64,000 nucleotides of DNA from assembly GCF_003408705.1 (NCBI RefSeq), contig NZ_QAYL01000018.1, positions 1 through 64,000 on the forward strand, in the 5' to 3' direction. A program made the translations under genes and the position numbers. This document shows positions 33,111 through 44,345 of this stretch, in pieces. Every line of letters starts with the position of its first letter. The first letter of the stretch is position 1. The notes below the pieces were generated by a model. It was not told the origin of the DNA and ran no database searches. It saw only the letters and a list, made by a program, of their open reading frames with translations. This DNA comes from Mycobacterium uberis. Its GTDB lineage: Bacteria; Actinomycetota; Actinomycetes; Mycobacteriales; Mycobacteriaceae.

Positions 33111-34454
33111 CTAGCTCTGCCGGCCGCGGATGATCGCTCGTAGCCAGCCCAATCGATCGGCGATCCCACGTTCACTGCCGCGGCCGGTGGGCCGGTAATA
33201 GTCGACTCCCACCAGCTCATCCGGCGGATACTGTTGGGCGATAACACCATCGGGGTCATCGTGGGAATACTTGTAGCCTTTAGCGTCGTCCAGCGCCGCT
33301 ATATCAGAATAGTGCCCGTTGCGCAGATGAGCCGGCACCAAACCGACCTTGCCGGCTTTAATGTCGTCGATCGCGGCACCCAGCGCGGTTGTGACGGCGT
33401 TCGACTTCGGCGCAATGGCCAGATGAATGGTGGCATGTGCCAGCGTCAGCTGGGCTTCGGGCATGCCGATTAGCTGCACAGTCTGCGCAGCGGCGACCAC
33501 AAGCGGAAGCACGGTTGGGTCAGCCATACCGATATCTTCGCTAGCTAAGATCAGCAGCCGGCGCGCGATGAACCGTGGATCCTCTCCGGCGATCAACATG
33601 CGCGCTAGGTAGTGCAGCGCAGCATCCACGTCGGAGCCACGCACCGATTTGATGAAGGCGCTGACGACGTCATAGTGCTGGTCGCCGTCCGGGTCGTAGC
33701 GCACCGCAGCTTTGTCCAGGGATTGCTCGATGGCCATGACCGTCAACTCGTCACCGGCTTGGACGGCTGCAGCAGCCACCTCCAACGCGGTCAAAACCCG
33801 GCGGGCGTCGCCACCTGCCAACCGCACTAACAGATCAACAGCTTCGGGCGCCACTGCGACCTGTCCGCTCAGACCGCGGGGATCGTCGATAGCCCGCTGC
33901 ACCACAGCACGGATATCGTCGGCGGTCAATGGCCGCAACTGCAGAATCAGTGATCGAGACAGCAGCGGCGCCACCACGGAAAACGACGGGTTTTCGGTGG
34001 TTGCGGCAACCAGCAAAACTACCCGGTTCTCTACCGCGGATAGCAGGGCGTCCTGCTGGGTCTTGGAGAACCGGTGCACCTCGTCGACGAACAGCACAGT
34101 CCGCTCACCGCGAAGCAGTGCCGTTCTCGCACTCTCGATAACAGCTCGAACATCTTTGACACCCGCCGACAACGCCGACAGCGCCTCGAACCGGCACCCA
34201 GTCGCCCGCGAAATCAGCGCTGCCAGGGTCGTCTTACCGCATCCTGGCGGACCGTAAAGGATGACCGACACCACACCCGAACCTTCGACGAGACGACGCA
34301 GCGGCGACCCAGGAGTCAACAAGTGACCCTGCCCGACCAGCTCGTCCAGTGATGCCGGACGCATCCGCACCGCCAGCGGGGTCCCAACTGAGGCCTCTGA
34401 AGCGTGATCGGTCGGCTGCGGCGCCTCAAACAGGTCAAACAAACTGTCGGACAC
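33111..34454 (-). CDS. rarA: RarA/MgsA-like AAA+ ATPase (Rv2559c-like)
   Basis: Replication-associated recombination ATPase of the clamp-loader clade. Walker [10 protein letters not shown] and Walker [11 protein letters not shown] with sensor TTENPSF are visible. The RarA-type C-terminal domain follows, with [27 protein letters not shown] region ([14 protein letters not shown]), SEDIGMADP, and [10 protein letters not shown] near the end. It acts at stalled replication forks with SSB. 447 residues from GTG 34454 (VSDSLFDLF); another GTG at 34484 would add 10 residues; neither has a clear Shine-Dalgarno. It survives intact between two pseudogene zones, which suggests selection. Confidence 0.9.
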   Translation of the reverse strand: MSDSLFDLFEAPQPTDHASEASVGTPLAVRMRPASLDELVGQGHLLTPGSPLRRLVEGSGVVSVILYGPPGCGKTTLAALISRATGCRFEALSALSAGVKDVRAVIESARTALLRGERTVLFVDEVHRFSKTQQDALLSAVENRVVLLVAATTENPSFSVVAPLLSRSLILQLRPLTADDIRAVVQRAIDDPRGLSGQVAVAPEAVDLLVRLAGGDARRVLTALEVAAAAVQAGDELTVMAIEQSLDKAAVRYDPDGDQHYDVVSAFIKSVRGSDVDAALHYLARMLIAGEDPRFIARRLLILASEDIGMADPTVLPLVVAAAQTVQLIGMPEAQLTLAHATIHLAIAPKSNAVTTALGAAIDDIKAGKVGLVPAHLRNGHYSDIAALDDAKGYKYSHDDPDGVIAQQYPPDELVGVDYYRPTGRGSERGIADRLGWLRAIIRGRQS

Positions 34455-34849
34455 GACAGTAGAAATACCACGAAGAACAGACACGTCGTTCGGGGATAAA
34501 CCCCTGATAGTCAGGTTCCCGACGGGCGCTGTAGCAAATCTCTCATAAGATCAAAAGTATGATTTCCATCATATCTGCTAAGTTCCAGATTGCCAAGTCC
34601 CGCACACGTACTGAGCGCAGTAAGCCATAAATCAAATCAGGACGGTAAGTAACTAGCCAGCTCCAGACTATAAAACAATTAACCCACCCGACCCACAGAG
34701 CGGGAAGAATAGAGCCTTCCCGGCTATCCACCACCGCCGAGCCACCCGTTGACACCGCAATTCGATGTCGATGACAGAATCAGCTGATCGTAGAACACAT
34801 TCCAGCACACTAGCGTAAATCAGTCCTCGCCTACCGAGTAACGGTGGCA
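34455..34849. other. Gene-free leader region of rarA and start of a pseudogene zone
   Basis: No frame with recognisable similarity. It contains the rarA promoter region and probably the lost N-terminal Pro/Gly-rich part of the following membrane-protein remnant. Confidence 0.45.
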
Positions 34850-35440
34850 CTATTCGCCGGCGCGGCTGTGACGTTGGTCTTCGACCTCTCGAACAGTACG
34901 AGCACCACATCAACATAGGCGACTACGATGTCACCGGCGAACCAATCAACATGGCGCTGACTCCCGCCGCGATCGTTGTCTTGATCGTCCACTATACGCG
35001 ATGGGGATCTTCATCCACACCGGAATCACCACGGGCTGCCTCGATAGTGCGGACAAGAAACCAGTGACCGTCGGGACGTTCATCAAGCCGCGCAATCTAA
35101 GCAGTGTCATGGTAACCGGTCCACTGTTGCTCGTTGCCACCGCAATCCTCGCGCTGGCGTGCGTCATCCCGGCGGTGCCTCTCGAGTTCGTAAGCTAGTT
35201 CACTATCACGTTTGTGACCGATCAATCCCTTGCGCCCGCCAATGCTGTGAAGACCAGCTTCTCGACGATCCGTGGCAACCTCGACAACATGCTACTGTCC
35301 TGACTGGTGCAGGTTACTGCGGAGCTCGCTGATGAAGCGCTCGGCGTGATAGGTCTGCTCGTCGCCTTCCCGATGTCCGCACTTATTCAGACCTACACCT
35401 AACAGAAAGCTTTCCAGCGGTCAGGTCGTTGCGCTGAACC
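34850..35440 (+). pseudogene. Rv2560-like membrane protein, decayed
   Basis: Plus-strand frames with stops read GIFIHTGITTGCLDSADKKPVTVGTFIKPRN, then LLLVATAILALACVIPAVPLEF, FTITFVTDQSLAPANAVKTSFSTIRGNLDNMLLS and LLVAFPMSALIQTYT. This is the hydrophobic core of the Pro/Gly-rich multi-pass protein that lies next to Rv2559c in M. tuberculosis. Each hydrophobic stretch is preserved but several stops separate them. Function of the family unknown to me. Confidence 0.65.
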
Positions 35441-35479
35441 AGCCGGTACACCAACCTGGACCCTCACCCCGCATACGAG

Positions 35480-36535
35480 CTGGGCCAACCCCGGCCACGT
35501 ACCTCGATGCTACCGTTTGGACTGAAGGCACCTCGTCGATGACGGCGTGGGTAAACTGAATCTTGTCTAAAACGTTGAGCAGCAACACAAAAGGATCTAG
35601 CTCGTCATGGCCTACCGAACGGTTGACTATGCTCAGCGACCACAACAATGGTAGCCACACGTGGATGTGGCAGGAAAGCACTGGGAAACAATGCTCGTCG
35701 CTCAAAGGTTGCTGGCACCAAACCACACCAAGCTGAAATATGCCAGGGCGTCGTGGATCTGCAGGTAGTGAGCGAATATATCGGCCCCCAATCCTTGGCG
35801 GCGTGCATGCCCACAATACGAAAACACGAAATGCTCCTGCCAATACGCAGGCACACCGTCACGGTAATGTTAGTCTAACACCTTAGAGTAGTCGGTGCCA
35901 AGATCACCAAGATAGTTCACAGAAGTACTCCAGGGACACACTCGAGTTGGCGATCAGCCGGTAGAAGTTATGTAATGCGTCGATCTCATGGCGGAAGTGC
36001 CCGAGCCGGGTGCAGTAGGTCTCGTCCATCTCAACCCGTCACTGCGCGCGGTGAACATCGCTGCCATCGGCCAAATCCAGTGTGATTACGCCGCCGTCAT
36101 GCCCGATGACCACCTTCTCGTGCTCACTGGACAACAGATGAAACGTCAGTCCAAAGTCGGGATCCTGATTACGCCCAAAAACCGGCAGCTTCAGCTCGTT
36201 GAGCTCCACGATCAACCACCGCTTAGCTGCTTCGGCTCGGGTGAACTCCGTCAGACCAATAATGTCCACATCGTACGGCCATTGTTAGTGTCAACACACA
36301 TGACGTGCATAGCCCGCCAGGTTGGGCGACGGTGACTAGCCAGTTCTTTTCGGCTAGAAGAAGATTGGCAAACAGTTGATAATCGCCGGAAGCAACGGCA
36401 CCGACGTGATCGGCGTCGCCAATCACCAGCAACACCATGTCCTTCAGCGAAAACCCTAACACGCTGCCGCAAGACAAACACAGCGGAGTTCTCGAACGCC
36501 AGGCGTTACCCACAATTTAGGAAATCGTAAACCAC
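35480..36535 (-). pseudogene. Putative zinc-binding metallopeptidase (DUF2248-like), decayed
   Basis: Minus-strand pieces: a zinc-ribbon-like start (CGSVLGFSLKD), then AEAAKRWLIVELNELKLPVFG, DPDFGLTFHLL, HDGGVITLDLADGSDVHR, GHFRHEI (the HExxH-type region partly lost), and further down GRSVGHDELDPFVLLLNVLDKI. These resemble the putative zinc-binding metallopeptidase family that is often encoded beside transglutaminase-like and alpha-E genes; Rv2568c is the likely counterpart. Frameshifts and stops throughout. Confidence 0.6.
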
Positions 36536-36539
36536 ACAT

Positions 36540-37470
36540 ATAACACGTTACCTTCGCACTGCGCTACGTCAACAGCAACGTTGATCGCACTGTGCTGGGA
36601 GTCCGTGTAAATGATGCCGCGCAACGGCAGCACGTCCGCGTTGTCGCCGGCCCCGGCCGACGACGACGTATCGCTCATTGACCAGCTTGTCATTAGTGAG
36701 ATCTAGTCCCAGCCACTCGAACTGGCCGGGCTGTTGCAGCATCGACACCGAGGTCCAGGCATGGGTCACATCGAGACCAAATCATCCGATCCTTACCCAA
36801 CAGAGGTTCGGTGCCAAGTACTCGGATATGTAGGTGGCTGTCAGACCGTTGGCCCGCAGGCATACAATAGCCAGCCAAGTAAAATTCTTGCATACCCTTA
36901 TCTCGGGCCAGCAGAACCTCGTTGACTCCGATGGAAATCGTCGTGGAACCCGATCGATAGGTGCAATCGATATCGATGTAGATACGCGTGGTGAAGTCAC
37001 GCATCACCTCAGATCAATGGACACTGCGGCTCGAAACTGAGCGTAGTGTATTATATGTGCTTTTATCTCCGGTGGATTAAAATTCAATGGTGAATTCAGT
37101 TGCTAGCACTCCCCGCGGCCAGGCCAGCCGAGCTGCTTACCATGGTGCAGATGCCGACCAGCTGGTCAACAGTTCGGGCGAGGTCGGATACACGTCGACG
37201 ATGGATTCGCTGGTGACGGTCAGAGCACGATGCGGCTTGGTGACGTAGAAGTAGGAGCTGACGTTTCCGTAGCCATCGCGGGTAGTTGAGCTGTCGGCGG
37301 GGGTTTGGCGCGATCTGCAACCGATAGCCAACACAGCGTTGGCTCAGTGAATCGCGAGAAGTAAAAAAAATCCGCAGCCGTGAGAACTGGCGACAACGTC
37401 AGAACAGCAGTGGTCAGTATAGCGGGCAGGGGCATAGCGCCAGATCGCCGCGCTGTCAACTGCGTTCATC
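36540..37470 (-). pseudogene. Transglutaminase-like protease (Rv2569c-like), decayed
   Basis: Read on the minus strand: DGYGNVSSYFYVTKPHRALTVTSESIVDV near 37250, then DFTTRIYIDIDCTYRSGSTTISIGVNEVLLARDKG near 36950. The catalytic-cysteine region follows degenerate (the GVCQDFA of relatives reads GMQEFY), then THAWTSV and FEWLGLDLTNDKLVNERYVVVGRGR near 36700. The Cys-His-Asp triad family is recognisable, but the Cys is gone and frames shift several times. Confidence 0.75.
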
Positions 37471-37477
37471 TATAACA

Positions 37478-38280
37478 TCACCTGACGCTGATCTGGGCCC
37501 CACAGTGGCTGCATCCCGCTAGGCAGCGAGAACTGGGGGTGATGGTGATGGCCAGGTCAAGCAGCCCGTTGTAGATTCCGGTCAGCAACCTGGCCAGTTC
37601 GGTGTGCTCCCCATCGGCGGTGACCACCTCGAGGTCTGCCGGATCAAGCCGATGCAGCCGGGTACTGATGTCGTCGACCAACCGTTCGGCTCGCAACGAG
37701 CCCGACGTCCCAGAGAACGCCCGCAGCCACTCCAGCTGGCAGACCAGCGACCGCGGGTTCTCCATCTCGAAAAGCACCAACTCGGCAACCGTGACAATGC
37801 TGACTGCGCCGAAGTTGCGCCGCATGTAGATCACCAACGACTCGCAGGCCAGCAGCATGGACTCTATGCTCTTCGCTCGGCAGCGCGGCTGCGTACCTTA
37901 AGCAAAGTGGCCTCCAACAGCACAGCCAGCTACTGCCCGCGTTCGATCCGTTTGCCGATATCAGTCATGGCCCAGTCGACATCACGCACCACCGATTCAA
38001 CCACCACCCCCAGACAACACCAGCATGCCGGCCAGCATCATGACCTGCACCGCGGCCAATTCGGCGTTGTCGGCGAGTATGGATGATTAACCAGAGTAGC
38101 TAGCTTGAGGGACTACCTAGACACCGCCTAGACCGGTGTCGACAGCTACGCCAGTGACCACTCGACACTGCCGAGCACCATCCCAGGTGCCCTTCGACAC
38201 TACAATCCCGCACCGCCAACGCAGCCAACCCAAGCCGTGCGACCGACTACACTAGCGATTCTGGACGCCTTGGGTCAGCG
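37478..38280 (-). pseudogene. Alpha-E domain protein (DUF403), decayed
   Basis: A 126-codon open piece (37478-37858) holds LACESLVIYMRRNFGAVS, VLFEMENPRSLVCQLEWL and LRAERLVDDISTRLH, typical alpha-E helices. Upstream remnants continue in broken frames. Alpha-E proteins are encoded with a circularly permuted ATP-grasp protein and a transglutaminase, exactly the neighbours here; the set is thought to make or modify a peptide, unproven. Confidence 0.65.
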
Positions 38281-38289
38281 GTCAACAAC

Positions 38290-40060
38290 CACAGCGTCGC
38301 TGACACACCGGTTCCGGCGGTATCGGTGCCAGTAACCTGCCCAAGTGCTGCAAGCAGTACCGACACGCATTCACTGCCGTCGGTGTCCTCGCGGTGATGG
38401 AATTTGTGGTACCGCTCGCAAATAGCGGCCAGTAATCAAGCCATGCCTTCAGCGCGCTTGGCGCAACGTCCGACTCAAAACATGTCAGACAGCACCCGTG
38501 GTGAGCTGATTCAGTGAGTGCCACCGGGCTTCGCCGTCAACTCAACCGATGAAATGGCGACCTCAGCACGGGCCCGGGTCGGCGGCCTGACCCAGATATC
38601 TTTAACCGCAACGGCATCTGGGCTGTACGCAACGTTACCCGAGATAAAGTATACCCCAGGCCAACCGGTCATCGGTGCGTAACTACTGCGTTGGGAGACA
38701 GTAAACAACCGCATCCCAACACCGGCAACAGTCAACCTGCCCAGGTAGTGGCTCGGTGGGCGCGAAAGAAAACTGTGTCAGCTCCTGACCGACCCACTGC
38801 CAGGGCCCGGCTTCAATGCAACACACGCACGGCCAACTTCTGGTGCTGCATCAACAACAACATGGGACCGACGATCGCCTCGCCGCCGACAGTCGACTTG
38901 ATGGCCAACAACGACAGAGTGTGTCAGCAGGTACGAAAGCTCACTATCGATACCGGGGTCCGGTACAGCGTGGCCGTCGGCAGCAGTGGGGCTGCACCAA
39001 GCAGCTATAGCGGCGACTCGGAAGGAACCGGATGAGCCCCGCATGTTCCAGGACGCCACTGTCCAGTGTGTTGACCCACAGCCCTGCGCCACAGCACCTC
39101 GACCAACCTCACCACGCCTAGCTTCAAATCGGATCGCAAATCCAGTGAATCAGTATAGGCAACGTCGACCCGGCGCAATACCACGTCGACCTGTTTCAGG
39201 GTGCCCAGCGACCGCACCCACAGCTTGCCGTCGCACACCATCAGGTCAGCGCTTCCCACCAGCGGGAAACCCGACACGGATGCCAGGTAGACCTGGTCGA
39301 ACACTGTCTCGGAGTGAATGTCAGTGGTTACCATCACGACCACCGGATCCTCGGCAGCTTCGGGTGCGGCATCAATCAGCGCCAGCCGCAATGTCTGCAC
39401 AAACAGTTACGCCGGACACAGCCCGACCCGTTCGTATCGGTCGGGAGCTGCGTACGCGACGACCTGACGGTCAGCCAGCGCACATCCGGCTCCCGACGGT
39501 GCCTGCATCCAGTCCGCATTGACCAGAAAGCTCCCGAACCAGTTCCGACTGATGTCGCAGCCGCGCATAAAAAGCTGGTGCTGGCCCGGTACTTCGATGG
39601 CATTGACCGCCCGAACGCAGTCAGGGTGACCGAGCAGCAGTGTAGCCGGCAACATTCCACTGGTGACGCAGCCAGTAGAGGTCAGCAACACCACATCGAG
39701 CAACCTGTTGTGTTGCACAACAACGAATTCCAGCGTGGCCCAGTCTTACGAAGTAAGCGAGAACGGTAACGCATCTAGGCTCCAGGATACAGGCACGCTG
39801 GAGTGCCGACCGGACAGGTCGCTGCGATTGATAGCAACATGATGATGTCATCGTTGCCAACCAACGCACTTACCGTTGCGCACAGCAAGCTCAGGCAAGC
39901 ACGTCCGTGCTCGCCAATGACTTCGGCCAGCTCGCGCCAGCCCGGCCGGACGTTGCCGGCGGCAGTCAACGCACTCGTCGTATTCAACGAAACCGAACTG
40001 GCTATCGCGCACGTCAAATAACGGCTTGTGCGCCCACACCGGGCAGTAACCAGCCAACAA
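38290..40060 (-). pseudogene. Circularly permuted ATP-grasp type 2 protein (DUF404/DUF407), decayed
   Basis: From the 5' side on the minus strand: GWRELAEVIGEHGRACLSLL near 39930. Next come HPDCVRAVNAIEVPGQHQLFMRGCDI, FLVNADWMQAPSGAGCALADRQVVAYA and RYERVG near 39420-39620. LRLALIDAAPEAAEDPVVVM, DQVYLASVSGFPLV, DLMVCDGKLWVRSLGTLKQVDVVLRRVD follow near 39180-39390. The C-terminal RLFTVSQRSSYAPM and DIWVRPP lie near 38590-38700. The match to the ATP-grasp partner of alpha-E proteins (Rv2567-like, possibly a fusion with the alpha-E part) is strong; stops and shifts make it non-functional. Confidence 0.75.
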
Positions 40061-41773
40061 CTGGCCAGAAACCTTGGGACCGACCGACCAGATGCGTGGC
40101 TAGCGACAAGTCTAACAAAGTATCAGACGACAATGTGCTATCTCCTGGCAAAAAGCAACTTCCTGCGTTTCGATACCGACCTACTCCACGAGACAAGCTC
40201 GGTAGATGGTAAAAGTCGATCACATCACACTCATACCTCGCGTGGGCTCGGCCGGCAAGCGACACTAAGCGGACCATAGCTGGCGCACAATCGGTAGGGT
40301 TTGCCGTAAGTCGCCCAACGGATCAACACTGCCGAAGATCGATCACCCTCTGCAAGTCTCGACGCAGGCCCGGATAATATTCGGCGAACAGCACATACAC
40401 ACTGATTCTGCTGCCCGCTATTGCACGCGGCACAACGACATCTTAACCAGCTTGGTCTTAGAATGCTTTGCGGCGTATCCGCACGCAGAATCATCCACGA
40501 CAGCACAGTTGACACCTCTTTAGGCATGGGTCTTTATTACCTCAGAGCCATTTTCCTAGTATTGCTAGGTACATGGCCTTTTTGTCCGCGATCAATGGAT
40601 AATTTTCTCCGAACCGATCCTGAGCGATCTGCAAGTCAATATCAGCACGGAAGTGCAGTGCAGGTCTGCGTGGGCACCATCGCCGCAGCGTAGGTTACAG
40701 CGATACGCTCGATCTGCGCCTCAGTCACTTCGACATAAGTTGTGGTATCCAACAGCCAAACCAAGCACCGCGTGCCTGCCTTGACCATTCCCGTCGCTGT
40801 AGGACCATCCACGCTCTCGACAGTGCCCTAAGCACCCGTAAATATTGCCCACCGCTATCCACAGCTGACGTTACAGGTCACACCAAAGACCTTAAAGCAA
40901 GAAACAACGACTTAGCACCCCCAGCGTCACCCAGTAACTCAGCGTTCACCTCTGACGTTAGCGCACTAAAGTCCACCAAATTCAAATTCAAACAACCGCT
41001 TTGCCCCGTTTAGCTAGTAACAGCTGCCACTATTCGTGTCGCGTCAGCTTGTGCAGGAATCGCCTACAACGAGGACCTGGCATTCTCCTCAGCGGTCAAA
41101 TAGCTGTCCTCGCAAACTGGTCAAGAATCCCTGACCAGGATCGGGTGCTGACTTCGTGCTAAATTTTTTGTGTGCGCGACCAAGAAACGCTCTACATGTT
41201 TATTATTGGGACCACGTCGTAACCTGGGGCACGAAACGCTGGTCGTTACTGGTACCATCCTAAGCTCGATGCTAACCACCTCATTGCTTGTCAACTTGCC
41301 TCAACACATTAGCGACTGCCTGCAACGTCGTCGGGTCTACGATCACCAAAGACATGCCAACCTCCACTCCTGCTCAACATTACGAACGAACTGCCAGGGA
41401 GTGGTCAATGCTTTTCGCTTGTACTGTCCGCACCACCGGAGCTCACGATGCCAAGTCGTGACCGATGCATCACAGGGATGCGACAAGCACAACAGGTTAA
41501 ATCCATCTACACTCCCGGCATCTAACATGAAAACTGTTACAAAAGTGCACAGCCCTGAAGGGGTACTCTCCTCCCCCTATCCGTGACAGTGGGGTTGACC
41601 TCTGGGAGCAGGTTGTCCGCCTCCAACACCAAACGGTCAGGTTGGGCTATGCTGGCATAAGCTGGGTGTTAATGCACGCGCAGGATCTGATCCCCTACGC
41701 CGTGAAACCGCCGAATTGTGTTTAGAACGTGAGCTTTTGCAAAGCCACAAGAGCTCGTCCCGATTACCCACCG
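40061..41773. other. Pseudogene desert, not resolved
   Basis: Only short, stop-broken frames. A minus-strand stretch near 40280-40700 (ALHFRADIDLQIAQDRFGENYPLIADKKA) looks protein-like and may belong to a large gene upstream of the ATP-grasp remnant. Near 41240-41560 a minus-strand stretch (LSRSGGWHVFGDRRPDDVAGSR in one frame) also looks like former coding sequence. I could not assign either to a family. Confidence 0.4.
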
Positions 41774-42195
41774 CTAGACCTGGCACAGCTCGAACAGCGG
41801 GATCACCCGGCTGGTCTTGGCCTGGCAGTAGGAGAGTCCCTAGTGCCACCGCGGTAACTTTCGGGAAGACCTGGTCGTACTCCGGCGACAGAAGTTCGCG
41901 CCCTGTCACGTCGAACGCGTCCACCCCGATCCCGATGTGTGCCGGCGGGCTAGCACGCAAGTTGTAAACCCAGGCTGCACTGACCGGGACACCGGCGAAG
42001 GACCCAATGTGCCGTCGATGTGGAAATAAGCCAGCGACGAAGCCCGGCGTTGGCCGGACTTGGCGCCCGTCGTGATGAGCAGCAGCAAACTCAAATTGAC
42101 AAATTGCCCGCTGACCTCACTGCCGTTAGCCCGACATTCGTCGACGATGGTTTTGTTGAATGCATTAGGGCATCAGCGTCCGGTAATTCGATCAC
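41774..42195 (-). pseudogene. F420-dependent nitroreductase-like (Ddn/DUF385) family, frameshifted
   Basis: Starts with GTG at 42195, overlapping the aspS stop as GTGA. Pieces in three frames: [10 protein letters not shown], then TIVDECRANGSEVSGQFVNLSLLLLITTGAKSGQRRASSLAYF (read in shorter blocks: LLLLITTGAKSGQ, SSLAYFHIDG), then YNLRASPPAHIGIGVDAFDVTGREL, and the C-terminal AKTSRVIPLFEL before TAG at 41774. These are the usual blocks of deazaflavin (F420)-binding oxidoreductases. At least two frameshifts within 140 codons show recent decay; the sequence between them is otherwise well kept. Confidence 0.75.
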
Positions 42196-43967
42196 GCCTC
42201 GTTAACCTCTTTGGGATTAGCGTCTATTCCGGACTCCTCGCGCTGTTGGGCGGTGATCGGTGCCGGCGCATCGGTGAGCGGGTCAATCCCACCGCCGGTC
42301 TTTGGGAACGCGATCACCTCACGGATTGAGTCCATCCCGGCCAGCAAGGCATTGATACGATCCCAGCCGAATGCGATCCCTCCGTGCGGAGGTGCGCCAA
42401 ACGTGAACGCCTCCAACAGAAATCCGAATTTCTCTGCTACCTCGGCCTTGTCCAGGCCCATCACCGCAAACACCCGTTCCTGAACATCGCGGCGATGAAT
42501 ACGAACCGAACCGCCGCCGATCTCGTGACCGTTACAGACAATGTCGTAGGCGTCGGCTAGCACGCCGCCAGGATCGGATTCGATGCTGTCCTCGAATTCT
42601 GGTTTCGGCGAGGTGAAAGCGTGATGCACCGCGGTCCACGCTCCAGAGCCCACTGTCATTTCACCAGCCTTAGTGGCCTCTTCGGCGGGTTCGAAAAGCG
42701 GCGGGTCTACCACCCAAACGAATGCCCACGCCTCGGGGTCAATCAGGCCCAGCCTGTTGGCGATCTCGCCACGAGCAGCCCCCAGCAGTGCTCGCGACGA
42801 CTTAGCTGTACCCGCTGAGAAGAAAATGCAGTCCCTGGGTTCGGCACCCACGTGAGCAGCCAGCCGAGAACGTTCGGCGTCGCTGAGGTTCTTGGCCACT
42901 GGACCACCGAGTGTGCCGTCGTCGGCTACCAGCACGTAGGATAGACTGCGGTGCCCGCGCTGCTTGGCCCAATCCTGCCATCCATCCAGCGTACGTCGCG
43001 ACTGTGCAGCACCGCCAGGCATTACCACCGCACCGACATACGGCGCCTGAAAGACACGGAACGTAGTTTCGGAGAAGAACTCTGTGCATTCCACGAGCTC
43101 CAGCCCGAACCGTAGGTCGGGCTTGTCAGAGCCAAACCGTCGCATGGCATCTGCATAGCTGAGCCGTGGGATCGGCGTCGGAATCTGATAGCCGATAAGC
43201 GCCCACAGCTCGGTCAGGATCTCCTCGGAGATCGCGATGATGTCCTCAGCACCAACAAAGCTCATTTCCACGTCAAGCTGGGTGAATTCGGGCTGACGGT
43301 CGGCGCGGAAGTCCTCGTCGCGGTAACAGCGGGCGATCTGATAATAACGCTCCATCCCGGCCACCATCAACAATTGCTTGAATAGTTGCGGGCTCTGCGG
43401 CAGAGCATAGAACGTACCTGGCCTCAACCGGGCCGGCACAAGGAAGTCGCGTGCCCCCTCCGGGGTCGAGCGAGTGATCGTCGGTGTCTCGATCTCGACG
43501 AAGTCGTACCGCGCCAGCACCACACGCGCAGCGGCATTCACCTTGGAACGCAATCGAATTACCGCACCTGGGCCGTCACGACGCAGATCGAGGTAACGGT
43601 ACTTCAACCGTAAGTCCTCGCTCGCGGGCTCGTCGAGCTGGAACGGCAGTGGTGCACTCTCGCCGAGCACGGTCAACGAGATGGCGTTGATCTCAATCTC
43701 TCCGGTGGAGATCTCGACGTTGGCGTTACCCTCCGGGCGAATCTCGACTACACCGGAGACCGCGACACAGAATTCAGCGCGCAACCGATGCGCCTGAGTC
43801 ATCACTCCGGGTTCGCGGAACACCACCTGCACAATGCCCGAAGAATCTCGCAAATCGATAAAGATAATACTGCCGTGATCGCGGCGGCGAGCCACCCAGC
43901 CGGCTAATGTCACCTGTTGCCCGGCATCGCTTTTCCGCACCATGCCAGCACCGTGGCTACGCAGCAC
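42192..43967 (-). CDS. aspS: Aspartyl-tRNA synthetase (non-discriminating type)
   Basis: Class IIb synthetase, 591 residues from GTG 43967. OB-fold anticodon domain ([19 protein letters not shown]), motif 2 with [23 protein letters not shown] insertion and motif 3 [16 protein letters not shown]. Mycobacteria generally lack AsnRS and form Asn-tRNA by GatCAB from Asp-tRNA-Asn, so this enzyme probably charges both tRNAs. Starts at 43991 and 43973 are in frame, but the AAAGGAGG site at 43974-43981 sits directly against GTG 43973, whereas GTG 43967 has a 5-base spacing, so it is preferred. Confidence 0.95.
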   Translation of the reverse strand: MLRSHGAGMVRKSDAGQQVTLAGWVARRRDHGSIIFIDLRDSSGIVQVVFREPGVMTQAHRLRAEFCVAVSGVVEIRPEGNANVEISTGEIEINAISLTVLGESAPLPFQLDEPASEDLRLKYRYLDLRRDGPGAVIRLRSKVNAAARVVLARYDFVEIETPTITRSTPEGARDFLVPARLRPGTFYALPQSPQLFKQLLMVAGMERYYQIARCYRDEDFRADRQPEFTQLDVEMSFVGAEDIIAISEEILTELWALIGYQIPTPIPRLSYADAMRRFGSDKPDLRFGLELVECTEFFSETTFRVFQAPYVGAVVMPGGAAQSRRTLDGWQDWAKQRGHRSLSYVLVADDGTLGGPVAKNLSDAERSRLAAHVGAEPRDCIFFSAGTAKSSRALLGAARGEIANRLGLIDPEAWAFVWVVDPPLFEPAEEATKAGEMTVGSGAWTAVHHAFTSPKPEFEDSIESDPGGVLADAYDIVCNGHEIGGGSVRIHRRDVQERVFAVMGLDKAEVAEKFGFLLEAFTFGAPPHGGIAFGWDRINALLAGMDSIREVIAFPKTGGGIDPLTDAPAPITAQQREESGIDANPKEVNEA

Positions 43968-44031
43968 AAACACCTCCTTTGTACTTGACAACTAACGACT
44001 ACCCAGTCTAGATAGCGGTGTAATTTCGACC

Positions 44032-44345
44032 ATGCCGCCACCAACCCCACAACCAAAATCAGATTGGTCGGTCCCGACGCTGCCGGAACGACGGTCACCG
44101 CACTTTTGCATACGGCCGAGCATTTGGTACTGGTATGTGGCCACGCTTCGCGCGACAGCATCAAATTGCGACCCGACGGCAACAATCGGATCATGGTACC
44201 CGGTCCGATAGGCATCGATCCCAACGAAGTGACCAGCCCGGTCGATGTTCTGGTACTGGCAGTCAAAGCCACCCAAAACGAATGATGCACGCGGGTGGCC
44301 AACTGGGCTGTGTGACGAGAACACCATTGTCGCAGTGTTGTACAC
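44032..44345 (+). pseudogene. Ketopantoate reductase-like (Rv2573-like), 5' fragment
   Basis: The plus strand reads VGPDAAGTTVTALLHTAEHLVLVCGHASRDSIKLRPDG, VPGPIGIDPNEVTSPVDVLVLAVKATQNE, then in another frame WPTGLCDENTIVAVL. This is the NADP Rossmann N-terminus of the ApbA/PanE family, with the GxGxxG glycines changed (GPDAAG). After about 44345 the sequence is the 3' part of a different gene on the other strand, so the rest was deleted. Confidence 0.7.

Noticed and set aside
34455..42191. tRNA or rRNA genes in the second gene-poor region
   Set aside because: No cloverleaf with a GTTCGA-type T-arm and matching acceptor stem was seen by eye; a covariance-model scan would be decisive.
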